A program made the translations under genes and the position numbers. From contig JHXB01000001.1 in NCBI GenBank assembly GCA_000621905.1, positions 496,001-560,000 of the forward strand: a stretch of 64,000 nucleotides of DNA. The letters run 5' to 3'. Source of the DNA: Lachnospiraceae bacterium NC2004 (GTDB taxonomy: Bacteria; Bacillota; Clostridia; Lachnospirales; Lachnospiraceae). Shown one piece after another: positions 26,368 through 33,413 of the stretch. The notes beneath the pieces were generated by a model. The model searched no databases and was not told the origin of the DNA. It saw nothing but the letters and a program-made list of their open reading frames with translations. The number at the start of each line of letters is the position of its first letter. The stretch's first letter is position 1.

Positions 26368-26496
26368 ACATGGATGCGTTACATAAACAGGCACGCTTGC
26401 GCTATGAACCTCGACGTAGCGGTACTAAACTCGTGCAAAGCACTCGTTAAGTGCCGACGTCTCAGACATGCCTGTTTATGTTTGACGCATTCATGT
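26368..26496. repeat. 129-base nested inverted-repeat element
   Basis: Outer arms at 26368-26393 and 26469-26496 pair over about 25 bases with one substitution and a 2-base bulge. Shared core: ACATAAACAGGCA. An inner arm pair GACGT.GGTACT (from 26413) with AGTGCC.ACGTC (to 26461), and a GTGC-AAA-GCAC hairpin, are nested inside. No open frame is found. It is more GC-rich than its surroundings. It may be a MITE-like or REP-like unit or the fold of a non-coding RNA. Together with the following entries it fills the 686-base gene-free gap 26297-26982. Confidence 0.75.
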
Positions 26497-26541
26497 TCGG
26501 GTAGGTATAAATTTAGATATTATAAAATATAATGATTTATG

Positions 26542-26569
26542 TGTCATCTTAAGCGTAGCGAAGAATCTT
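26542..26569 (+). repeat. Short dispersed repeat, copy 1 (TGTCAT...GAATCTT type)
   Basis: Contains TGTCATCTTAAGCG and TAGCGAAGAATCTT. The same unit occurs at 26645 and, inverted, at 28055. Motifs of the form TCATTCTGAGCGAAGCGAAGA are widespread unexplained intergenic repeats in many bacteria. Confidence 0.7.
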
Positions 26570-26640
26570 GATATGTAATTATTTATGAATATTAATGATA
26601 TTCTATGTAAATGTATAAGTTATATAAGATTATATACTTT

Positions 26641-26686
26641 AAATTGTTATTCTGAGCGTAGCGAAGAATCTTATATATAACAATTT
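26641..26686 (+). repeat. Short dispersed repeat, copy 2, framed by a 10-bp inverted repeat
   Basis: The unit TTCTGAGCGTAGCGAAGAAT lies between AAATTGTTAT (26641-26650) and its exact complement ATAACAATTT (26677-26686). The inverted frame suggests the unit inserted or folds as one block. Confidence 0.72.
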
Positions 26687-26700
26687 ATGAATACTATAAC

Positions 26701-26763
26701 ATAATCCTCAGGGTGGCGTGGCCACCGAAGTATGGTTTGGGGAATGAGTGAACCATGGATTAT
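26701..26763 (+). ncRNA. Candidate structured RNA or repeat: 63-base three-way junction
   Basis: Closing stem ATAATCC (26701-26707) with GGATTAT (26757-26763), perfect. Inside it are hairpin GGTGGC-GTG-GCCACC (26712-26726) and hairpin ATGGTT...AACCAT (26732-26737 with 26751-26756). All three stems are perfect and non-overlapping, which is unlikely by chance in AT-rich spacer. An intrinsic terminator follows 35 bases later, with no gene between, so this may be the body of a small RNA. No good promoter is seen upstream, and the reverse strand begins TGTCATTC like the nearby repeats, so a repeat family is an alternative. Confidence 0.45.
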
Positions 26764-26797
26764 TTGGAATGACAATTAATATAATATGAATAACTAT

Positions 26798-26828
26798 AAG
26801 CTGCCTGTTATATATTGGCAGCTTTTTT
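26798..26828 (+). terminator. Orphan intrinsic terminator
   Basis: Perfect 8-bp stem AAGCTGCC/GGCAGCTT (26798-26805 with 26817-26824) followed by a T run. The nearest upstream gene already has its own terminator at 26319, so the transcript ended here is non-coding or read-through. Confidence 0.82.
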
Positions 26829-26839
26829 GTAAGTATTTA

Positions 26840-26868
26840 TTGACTTTTAGCGTATTATGATATATTCT
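26840..26868 (+). promoter_or_regulatory. Promoter of the tyrosine recombinase gene
   Basis: TTGACT at 26840-26845 and TATTCT at 26863-26868 with a 17-base spacer, directly after the orphan terminator. A start site near 26875 places the 16-bp inverted repeat at the very start of the leader. Confidence 0.6.
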
Positions 26869-26881
26869 ATATATATGGGTG

Positions 26882-26917
26882 CAATTATTCGTTAAACTCG
26901 CGTTTAACGAATAATTG
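26882..26917. promoter_or_regulatory. Perfect 16-bp inverted repeat in the recombinase leader
   Basis: CAATTATTCGTTAAAC (26882-26897) and its exact complement (26902-26917) around TCGC. It lies between the promoter and the AAGGAGG site of the recombinase gene. It may be an operator, a recombinase-binding (core-type) site, or an RNA hairpin at the 5' end of the message. Confidence 0.65.
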
Positions 26918-26982
26918 GGATGAAGTTATTATACTCTCATAGCACAGATTCAGCAATATTTATCTAGTATAAGGAGGCAATC

Positions 26983-28047
26983 ATGCCAACAGATAATGAT
27001 TACTTTGATCAAAAGAATATCGAATACGAAAAAAAGATAAAAGAACTTTTAAAGGAACTTCCTAAGTTCTGTAATTCATTCTTTATTGCCATGGAGCCTA
27101 ATAAGCTTGCAAGGACCCGTATGGCGTATGCATATGACCTTGTGACTTATTTTATGTATCTTAAAGGCAATATATCCACATTTAAAGATACACCTATGCA
27201 TGATTTACCTTTAAGTCTTATCGAATCACAGACGGCTGATGATATCAGAGAATATATCAGCTGGCTTAGATTATATGATAATGGTGATAAGGAAATCACT
27301 AACTCGGAATGCGGTATGAAGAGAAAACTGTCTACTCTTCGTTCGTTCTACAAGTATATGTATCATAGTGAGAAAATCAAAAGTGATCCTGCATCCTTGG
27401 TTGATACACCTAAGATTCATGAAAAAGCTATTATCAGACTTGATATTGACGAGATTGCCAAGCTCCTTGATGAGGTTGAATCAGGTGATAATCTTACTAA
27501 GAATCAACAGAAATACCACAACAAGAACAAAGAACGAGATCTCGCTATTATGACTCTTCTACTTGGTACAGGTATGCGTGTATCTGAACTTGTTGGTATA
27601 GATATCAGTGATTTAGATTTTGATAACAATTGTGTTAAAATCAGACGAAAAGGTGGCAATGAAGCTATTATATACTTTAGTGACGAAGTTAAAGTAGCCC
27701 TGGAAGACTATCTTGATATCAGAGAGAATATGAATCCTCTTCCGGGTCATGAAGATGCACTCTTCCTCTCCCTTCAGAATAAGCGTATGGGAGTTCGCTC
27801 AATTGAGCTATTGGTAAAGAAATACTCTAAGTTAGTTACTACCCTTAAAAAGATCACTCCACACAAGCTTAGAAGTACATATGGCACTGCTCTTTATCAG
27901 GAAACAGGCGATATATATCTTGTAGCCGATGTACTTGGTCACAAGGATGTCAATACTACCAGAAGACACTACGCTGCTATTGAAGAAAACAGACGACGAA
28001 GCGCTGCTGATAAGGTTACACTTCGCGAGAAACGTAGCGATGATTAA
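26983..28047 (+). CDS. Tyrosine recombinase, XerC/XerD-like, intact
   Basis: A 354-residue site-specific recombinase. An N-terminal SAM-like core-binding domain (about 20-140) precedes the catalytic domain. All active-site residues are present: Arg199 (GTGMR), Lys223 (RRKGG), His294 and Arg297 (PHKLR), His320 (LGH) and the nucleophile Tyr330 (RRHY). It is longer than XerC/D by about 50 residues, with a charged N-terminal tail. AAGGAGG precedes ATG 26983. It may act as a chromosomal XerC-like protein or as a domesticated integrase; a broken relative lies 1.5 kb downstream, and structured repeats flank it. Confidence 0.92.
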   Translation: MPTDNDYFDQKNIEYEKKIKELLKELPKFCNSFFIAMEPNKLARTRMAYAYDLVTYFMYLKGNISTFKDTPMHDLPLSLIESQTADDIREYISWLRLYDNGDKEITNSECGMKRKLSTLRSFYKYMYHSEKIKSDPASLVDTPKIHEKAIIRLDIDEIAKLLDEVESGDNLTKNQQKYHNKNKERDLAIMTLLLGTGMRVSELVGIDISDLDFDNNCVKIRRKGGNEAIIYFSDEVKVALEDYLDIRENMNPLPGHEDALFLSLQNKRMGVRSIELLVKKYSKLVTTLKKITPHKLRSTYGTALYQETGDIYLVADVLGHKDVNTTRRHYAAIEENRRRSAADKVTLREKRSDD

Positions 28048-28054
28048 TCATAAT

Positions 28055-28133
28055 AAGATTCTCCGCTTCGCTCAGAATGACAGGATGACTGTAGAATTAT
28101 GTCATCCTGAGGAGCTTTGTGACGAAGGATCTT
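28055..28133. repeat. Inverted pair of dispersed repeats after the recombinase gene
   Basis: Copy 3 (28055-28082, reverse orientation: AAGATTCT.CGCTTCGCTCAGAATGACA) faces a diverged copy 4 (28100-28133: GTCATCCTGAG...GAAGGATCTT). They form imperfect arms of about 33 bases around GTAGAATTAT. Lying between convergent genes, the pair could also serve as a two-way terminator. Confidence 0.72.
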
Positions 28134-28137
28134 AACT

Positions 28138-29286
28138 CTAATACTCATCCAGGAAATGATGACGAACCATATTCTTCTTATAGGCAATCACTGTGTCTAA
28201 ATTAACATTCTCTACACTTCTGAAAATGTTAGATTCTACAAATGGATTCTCTTTCTTAAGCGCTGCAATCAATTTCTTGGTCTCTAAGCGCTTAGATGAT
28301 GTAGTTCCATCCTCATGGCAAGTCGAACAAGTCTCTGTAAAATGACATGCACATTGAAGAAAATGCAAATCGTTATAATCACGCCAAGCACATATATCAT
28401 GCTCTCTGACAAGATATAGAGGTCTGATTAACTCCATGCCTTCAAAGTTAGTACTGTGTAATTTAGGCATCATAGTCTGAATCTGAGCTCCATATAACAT
28501 TCCCATAAGTATAGTCTCAATTACATCATCATAGTGATGTCCCAATGCAATCTTGTTGCATCCTAACTCCTTAGCCTTACTGTAAAGATATCCTCTACGC
28601 ATTCTTGCACATATATAACAAGGGCTTTTGTCTATGGTATCAACTGCATTAAATATATCACTTTCAAATATTGTAATTGGAATTCCAAGAGCTTTAGCAT
28701 TACTCTCAATAAGTGCTCTGTTATCTTCATTGTATCCGGGATCCATTACAAGAAATGTAAGTTCAAAGTTACACTTTCTGTGCTTCTTTATCTCCTGGAA
28801 GAGCTTCGCCATAAGCATAGAATCCTTACCGCCTGATATACAAACAGCAATATGATCTCCTTCTTCAATAAGCTTATATGTCTTACACGCCTTGGCAAAT
28901 GGAGTAAACAGTCTCTTATGATAAGTCTTCCTTATGCTCTCTTCTACCTTATGTTGCTTCTCTACAATGTCTTCTTCACTGGAAATCTTAGACCTTACAT
29001 ACCCAATATAGCCTCCGTTAAGACTATAGCATTCATATTCTTTTAAAAATGGAAATTCATCATCAAGGTCTAGAGTTCTGCGACCTATATCGCAGTAAAA
29101 GACAAGACTTTTGCCTGACGATATGCGCTTTATCTCATCTTCTGCATTATTGCTATCACTGTCAAAATCAATAGCGATTGCCCCCGGAATCATACCGTAT
29201 GATCTAAGGCCTTCATCTCTGACATCTATCGCCACAATAGATTCTGTACCTAATCTGCTAAACTCTTCACATGTAATCTCATTCAT
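28138..29286 (-). CDS. Rhodanese-TtcA fusion: tRNA 2-thiocytidine synthase-like ATP pyrophosphatase
   Basis: A 382-residue two-domain protein. Residues 1-110 are rhodanese-like with Cys65 in the active loop YCDIGRRT, which would carry a persulfide. Residues about 115-345 are a TtcA-type PP-loop enzyme: SGGKDS (151-156), PCYIC (Cys223, Cys226) and a Cys cluster CAC...C..C (312, 314, 320, 323) able to hold an Fe-S cluster. The likely job is ATP-activated sulfur transfer to tRNA, with sulfur delivered in cis by the rhodanese domain. The GHHYDD segment matches TtcA. It lies alone on the minus strand between the intact and the broken recombinase. The substrate is inferred from the family. Confidence 0.85.
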   Translation of the reverse strand: MNEITCEEFSRLGTESIVAIDVRDEGLRSYGMIPGAIAIDFDSDSNNAEDEIKRISSGKSLVFYCDIGRRTLDLDDEFPFLKEYECYSLNGGYIGYVRSKISSEEDIVEKQHKVEESIRKTYHKRLFTPFAKACKTYKLIEEGDHIAVCISGGKDSMLMAKLFQEIKKHRKCNFELTFLVMDPGYNEDNRALIESNAKALGIPITIFESDIFNAVDTIDKSPCYICARMRRGYLYSKAKELGCNKIALGHHYDDVIETILMGMLYGAQIQTMMPKLHSTNFEGMELIRPLYLVREHDICAWRDYNDLHFLQCACHFTETCSTCHEDGTTSSKRLETKKLIAALKKENPFVESNIFRSVENVNLDTVIAYKKNMVRHHFLDEY

Positions 29287-29369
29287 TATCTTAATCTCAA
29301 CATTCCTATAAATAGTATTCGATTCAAATGTATAATTATATAATCCTGTATCATTTAAAACCGAATATA

Positions 29370-29398
29370 ATAGTACTATATAATCATTGTCATTTCAA
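29370..29398 (-). promoter_or_regulatory. Promoter for the rhodanese-TtcA gene
   Basis: On the minus strand TTGAAA (29393-29398) and TACTAT (29370-29375) with a 17-base spacer. The leader to ATG 29286 would be about 75 bases; the ribosome site there is weak. Confidence 0.5.
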
Positions 29399-29489
29399 TA
29401 AGATTATCATCTTTAATAATAGGGAAATACTGAAAAGATTGCGATGAAGTGTGTACAGTCTTAGAGCATATCTTGGTATAAGGAGAGAA

Positions 29490-29670
29490 ATGAAACTAGT
29501 CTCCGGGACATGAAGATAAGTACACCCTCTCCTATCACAATAAACGGATGGGGGTACGTTCTATTGAATATTGAGAAGTATTCTAAGACTGTAACAACAC
29601 ATAGGAATCCATCGCACAAGATGAGAGGCACTATAAGTGCGACTCTATATCAAGAAACCGGTAAGCCCGG
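29490..29670 (+). pseudogene. Decayed tyrosine recombinase fragment
   Basis: Two frames in succession match the C-terminal part of the intact recombinase at 26983. From 29503, PGHEDKYTL...NKRMGVRSIEY matches its residues 254-275, then a stop. After a frameshift, EKYSKTVTTHRN, SHKMRG and ATLYQETG match residues 279-308, keeping the catalytic His and Arg but losing the Tyr region. Upstream, TTGGTATAAGGAG (about 29474) resembles the leader CTAGTATAAGGAG of the intact gene, so the copy seems to keep its ribosome site but to have lost most of the coding region by deletion. Confidence 0.85.
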
Positions 29671-29704
29671 CATTCTTGCAATAAATGAAAGGTGTCCCTA
29701 AACA

Positions 29705-29748
29705 CACTTCCCAACCAAGCCTTATATGTGGCTTTAAATCGGGAAGTG
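29705..29748. other. Nested hairpin after the recombinase remnant
   Basis: CACTTCCC (29705-29712) pairs with GGGAAGTG (29741-29748), and AAGCC/GGCTT (29717-29721 with 29730-29734) pairs inside. There is no T run on either strand. A second small hairpin AAACATG/CATGTTT at 29770-29792 overlaps the end of the yneA-like gene. Role unknown; the remaining spacer 29287-29489 shows only the promoter above. Confidence 0.55.
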
Positions 29749-29790
29749 AGTATAAGGGAAAATGATGTGAAACATGGCGGTAATTCATGT

Positions 29791-30087
29791 TTATTCTTTA
29801 GTATATCTTGGAATAACCAAGTGTCTACCCGCGGTAATGTCTGTGGTTGTCAGCGAATTGATTGATCTGACCTCTTTAATATATTCCTTGATGTTCTTAT
29901 ATTCATTGGAAACATTCTCTTCAGCGATAGACCATAATGTATCACCGGGCTCAATAGTAATGCTGACATAATACTTCTGTCCTACAGGCTTAGATGCGTT
30001 AGCACCTGTAACACCCCAAACAGTAAATGCAATAACTATTACAATTAAAAATGTTAAAAGGTACTTGATATTAGTTCTGTTAATCAT
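29791..30087 (-). CDS. yneA: YneA-like SOS cell-division inhibitor (LysM membrane protein)
   Basis: A 98-residue protein with one N-terminal transmembrane helix (about 9-27) and a C-terminal LysM domain (about 43-95: IEPGDTLWSIA...AGRHLVIP). It is divergent from lexA, as in Bacillus, where YneA delays septation during the SOS response. Its promoter is covered by LexA boxes. I chose ATG 30087 (GCGGGGA upstream); the longer frame upstream to 30177 would run through the promoter. Identity rests on domain layout plus context, since YneA sequences diverge fast. Confidence 0.82.
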   Translation of the reverse strand: MINRTNIKYLLTFLIVIVIAFTVWGVTGANASKPVGQKYYVSITIEPGDTLWSIAEENVSNEYKNIKEYIKEVRSINSLTTTDITAGRHLVIPRYTKE

Positions 30088-30128
30088 GGCATATCCCCGC
30101 TTTCTTAATAAAACCATACAGTAGTTCG

Positions 30129-30235
30129 GAACTCTTGTTCTATATCGCATTATACAGAACAGCCGTTTTATTGTCAAGTACTTTTTCGTAATTTTGTTCG
30201 GAAAAATTGTTCGAGAAATTTCGGAACATTTGTTT
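30129..30235. promoter_or_regulatory. Cluster of LexA (SOS) boxes between yneA and lexA
   Basis: One perfect Gram-positive box, GAAC-TCTT-GTTC at 30129-30140, and three with one mismatch: GAACAGCCGTTT (30157-30168), GAAAAATTGTTC (30201-30212) and GAACATTTGTTT (30224-30235). Box 2 lies between the -35 and -10 of yneA, box 1 just past its -10, and box 4 overlaps the -35 of lexA. The consensus GAACN4GTTC is established for Bacillus LexA. Confidence 0.85.
30149..30177 (-). promoter_or_regulatory. SOS-controlled promoter of yneA
   Basis: On the minus strand TTGACA (30172-30177) and TATAAT (30149-30154) with a 17-base spacer: a perfect consensus promoter that would be very active when LexA is cleaved. 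Confidence 0.85.
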
Positions 30236-30261
30236 ACAAATGAAATAAGATGTGATATAAT
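30233..30261 (+). promoter_or_regulatory. Autoregulated promoter of lexA
   Basis: TTTACA (30233-30238), 17-base spacer, TATAAT (30256-30261). The -35 shares bases with the LexA box at 30224-30235. Confidence 0.8.
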
Positions 30262-30303
30262 TACATCATGTTATTTATGTAATATACGAAAGGAGTTATT
30301 TGT

Positions 30304-30951
30304 ATGAAAGGTAATATAACAGCTAAACAACAAGAGATTTTAGATTGTATCAAGAACGCTATATTAGCCAAGGGTTATCCACCTTCTGTAAGAGAGATAT
30401 GTACTGTAGTTAATCTTAAGTCTACATCTTCAGTACACGCTCATCTTGAGACTTTAGAGAAGAACGGATATATCAAGCGTGATCCGACCAAGTCAAGAAC
30501 CATCGAGATTCTTGATGACAGCTTCAACCTTGCAAGACGCGAGATTGTCAATATACCTATAGTTGGCAATGTTGCTGCAGGTCAGCCATTACTCGCAGAA
30601 CAGAATATTGAAGACTACTTCCCTCTTCTGCCTACATTTATTAAGAAGAATGACACATTCATGCTTAAGGTTAGAGGCGACAGTATGATTAACTGTGGCA
30701 TCTTTGACGGTGATTTACTTATGGTTGAGAAGACTTCTGAAGCCAGAGACGGCGAGATTGTTGTCGCAATCATAGATAGTGGCGCGACAGTCAAGAGATT
30801 TTACAGAGAGTCAGGTCATATCAGATTACAGCCTGAGAACGACTCTATGGATCCTATTATCGTCGAGAATTGCGAGATTTGCGGTAGAGTTCTTGGTTTA
30901 TTCAGAACAGGCATCGAGTATGATGTTAAGCGTCTCTCAGAATTTGAATAA
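30304..30951 (+). CDS. lexA: SOS repressor LexA
   Basis: A 215-residue repressor/autoprotease. An N-terminal winged helix-turn-helix (about 1-65) is followed by the S24 protease domain. The self-cleavage site is Ala92-Gly93 in GNVAAGQP; the catalytic dyad is Ser127 (VRGDSM) and Lys164 (ATVKRF). On RecA-ssDNA activation it cleaves itself and frees the boxes upstream. AAAGGAG precedes ATG 30304. It is followed by an intrinsic terminator. Confidence 0.97.
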   Translation: MKGNITAKQQEILDCIKNAILAKGYPPSVREICTVVNLKSTSSVHAHLETLEKNGYIKRDPTKSRTIEILDDSFNLARREIVNIPIVGNVAAGQPLLAEQNIEDYFPLLPTFIKKNDTFMLKVRGDSMINCGIFDGDLLMVEKTSEARDGEIVVAIIDSGATVKRFYRESGHIRLQPENDSMDPIIVENCEICGRVLGLFRTGIEYDVKRLSEFE

Positions 30952-30978
30952 TTCTTCATCAATTACATACCAATACTT

Positions 30979-31006
30979 AAAGCCGGAGAATCAATCTCCG
31001 GCTTTT
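30979..31006 (+). terminator. Terminator after lexA
   Basis: Perfect 11-bp stem AAAGCCGGAGA/TCTCCGGCTTT (30979-30989 with 30995-31005), loop ATCAA, ending in T4. Confidence 0.88.
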
Positions 31007-31029
31007 ATAGAATGATAAAGAGAAGTTAT

Positions 31030-31057
31030 ATGGGATAAAATCAGCATTTTATCCCAT
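31030..31057 (-). terminator. Hairpin after the heptad-repeat gene
   Basis: Perfect 12-bp stem ATGGGATAAAAT/ATTTTATCCCAT around CAGC, 13 bases beyond the stop of the minus-strand gene. The following tract on that strand is not a clean T run, so it may instead stabilise the 3' end. Confidence 0.55.
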
Positions 31058-31070
31058 GAGTAAAGCTTAA

Positions 31071-33386
31071 TTACTTCTTGACTGCTTCAGTCTCAATTAT
31101 GAATTTAACTTCACCTTTAGCTTTATCACTTAATTTAGTAAATGTCTGATACTCCTCTCCTGCTTTCTTAACTGCCTCGACTCTGTCAAGAAGCTCCTTG
31201 AGGTCCTTATCAACAGTATCATAAAGTACTTTGATACCCTGCTTGTCGAACTCAATCATGCCGTCGTTAAGCTTATTAGAACCATCGTCCAAGTCTCCGA
31301 TACCATCTGATAAGAGGTCGGTAGCATTTGACAAAGTCTTACCACCTTTAACAAGCTTAGTTGCTCCGGTTTTAAGTGCCAATATACCGTTCTTAAGCTG
31401 GTTAGAACCGGTTGAAAGCTTAGAAGTACCTGCCTTAAGCTTATCAGCTCCGTCATATATGCTGTTGGCGCCTTCATTTAACTTGCCGACACCTTCTCTA
31501 AATGAATCCGCTCCGCTTGAAAGCTTATCAGAGCCTTTAGCTAAAGCATCTGCGCCATCTTTTAATGTTGAAGCATCTCCACCCTCATTTTTATAAGAAT
31601 CGCTGTAAGACAGGGCTTTGTCTACATCCTTCTGAGAATCGTCTAACTGCTTGTTAAGATATACACCGAGATCTCCTAAAGCACCCTTTACGCCATTAGC
31701 TGCGCTATCGCCTAATGCAGCCTGTACATTAGCTCCAATTGTTTCTGTAAGCTTCTTAGACTGTGCACTTGAAGGGTCGGCAGCAGCTGCTTTGATATTC
31801 TTAGAAACACCGTCTGCAATCTGGTTTCCGAGCATATCGGTAAATGTTGTATTGCTAAGGAGCTTGCTCAATGTAGGAATCTCCTCCTCAGTAATAACGC
31901 CTGCTTTTACTAGTTGTTTGGCAAATGCAGTCGCCTTGGCAGAATCTGAAACATTTGCCCTGATTGACGAACCGATTGTCTTGCCACTCTCTCCTACGCT
32001 GTCTGCAATAGAAGTGACGATTGAAGATGATGCAGTCTTAGCTGCTGTTGAAGCAGCTGTATTAACTGCGTCAGTCACGGTCTTTGAAAGAGAAGGAGCA
32101 GTCTTGGTTGCGATATATTCCTCTGTGTCTTTCTTACTTGTTGCAACTCCATCGTCAAATGTCTTCTTAAATGTATCAATGCCCTCACTTAAACCATCGG
32201 CACCACTCTTAAGTGAATTGGCACCTTTCTTGATAGAATCTGCACCATCATCTAACTGGTTGGTACCATCCTTGAATGACTTAGCACCTTTCTTTAACTC
32301 AGCAACACCCTTATCAAGATTCTTAGCACCACTTGAAAGGCTTGTCGCACCGTCATAAAGCTTGTCTGCTCCGTCACCTGCGCTGTTAAGTCCCTTAACG
32401 AGTGTCTTAACACCGTCTGAATACTCAGAGAACTTGTCATTAAGCTTGTCTGCGCCCTTCTTTAACTCACCGGTACCGTCAACCAACTGATTAGAAGCAT
32501 CATTAAGTTCTTCCAAATCATCCTTAATATCATCAATCGAATTAACATTGGTAATATCGACAGTATCTAAAAGATTAGTAGAAATAACAGTCATTGTAAT
32601 ATCAAGCTTGAATTTATCAGCTTTAGCCTTAACAGTCACAGACTCAGGAATATCAACATCCTTGGTAGAATCAAAATCCTCTAATTTCAAGCTGTCTGAA
32701 AGCCCAGGCATCGCGTATCCGACAATTATGCTCTTATCGCCATCAGATATAACCTTACCGTTATCAACAGAAACATTTGAAAAATTCTTACCCTTAAGAA
32801 TCATACCACTCATTACGGTAAACGGAATATTAACAGTGTATTCCTTGTTGTCAACCTTAACCTTCTTGGTCTCTTTGTTCTTATAGTCAAATGTTATCTC
32901 AACGTCACCACTCTGGCCCGCAATCTCCTCTGCACTAACCTTTTTACCATTTAATTTATAAGAAATATTAACATCAACAGGAAGCTCTTTATCTGTCGTT
33001 CCCTGATAGTAAATGTCATTGCCTTTAGCCTGCCATTTCATGGTATCAGCGGAACCCTCGTACTCTTCCTTACCCTTAACATTTTTAATGTCATTAAGAT
33101 CGGAAGCGTCCTCTAAAACATCAGCGCCATTAGGGTTCTTAAGCCAATCAGAAACAGTAATCTCTGTCACACCACCATTGGCATCCGCCTTAACATAAAC
33201 AGTCTCTGATTTATCAACATCGTCACCGCTCTTAGTTGAATCAACTACATCTATAAGCTGACTTTTATCTTCTTTGGTAGCGTTAGCGATAACATTTGAA
33301 CTAGTTATACTAGATACGTTACAGAATGAAAATGCTACCGCAATCGCCATAACTATTGCCAAAACTCTCTTATAAACTGTCTTCAT
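31071..33386 (-). CDS. Secreted protein with LxxG heptad repeats
   Basis: A 771-residue exported protein: signal peptide (about 1-36), a beta-rich N-terminal part, then two long blocks of X-X-X-Leu-X-X-Gly heptads (about residues 300-410 and 615-720; for example LYDGATS, LSSGAKN, LDKGVAE). Such repeats are known from YhgE/Pip-type and MMPL-linked proteins. No C-terminal transmembrane helix or sortase motif is visible, so it is probably released or held by its partner. It lies 28 bases after the MMPL exporter gene and shares its operator-controlled promoter, so it is likely an external component or cargo of that exporter. Confidence 0.8.
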   Translation of the reverse strand: MKTVYKRVLAIVMAIAVAFSFCNVSSITSSNVIANATKEDKSQLIDVVDSTKSGDDVDKSETVYVKADANGGVTEITVSDWLKNPNGADVLEDASDLNDIKNVKGKEEYEGSADTMKWQAKGNDIYYQGTTDKELPVDVNISYKLNGKKVSAEEIAGQSGDVEITFDYKNKETKKVKVDNKEYTVNIPFTVMSGMILKGKNFSNVSVDNGKVISDGDKSIIVGYAMPGLSDSLKLEDFDSTKDVDIPESVTVKAKADKFKLDITMTVISTNLLDTVDITNVNSIDDIKDDLEELNDASNQLVDGTGELKKGADKLNDKFSEYSDGVKTLVKGLNSAGDGADKLYDGATSLSSGAKNLDKGVAELKKGAKSFKDGTNQLDDGADSIKKGANSLKSGADGLSEGIDTFKKTFDDGVATSKKDTEEYIATKTAPSLSKTVTDAVNTAASTAAKTASSSIVTSIADSVGESGKTIGSSIRANVSDSAKATAFAKQLVKAGVITEEEIPTLSKLLSNTTFTDMLGNQIADGVSKNIKAAAADPSSAQSKKLTETIGANVQAALGDSAANGVKGALGDLGVYLNKQLDDSQKDVDKALSYSDSYKNEGGDASTLKDGADALAKGSDKLSSGADSFREGVGKLNEGANSIYDGADKLKAGTSKLSTGSNQLKNGILALKTGATKLVKGGKTLSNATDLLSDGIGDLDDGSNKLNDGMIEFDKQGIKVLYDTVDKDLKELLDRVEAVKKAGEEYQTFTKLSDKAKGEVKFIIETEAVKK

Positions 33387-33413
33387 AAGTAAGACTCCTT
33401 TCTATCATTCATA

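Noticed and set aside
26983-28047. A prophage or conjugative element around the recombinase
   Set aside because: There are no phage, relaxase or transposition genes nearby, and genes on both sides are ordinary chromosomal ones; direct-repeat attachment sites were not found by eye.
31651-32358. A 235-codon open frame on the plus strand opposite the heptad-repeat gene
   Set aside because: It is a mirror of the repetitive LxxG coding region, has no ribosome site, and its product is low-complexity Ser/Ala/Pro/Leu.
31280-32480. Regularly spaced DNA repeats that could suggest a CRISPR array or tandem repeat
   Set aside because: The period is 21 bases in frame and encodes Leu-x-x-Gly heptads; there are no constant repeats with unique spacers.
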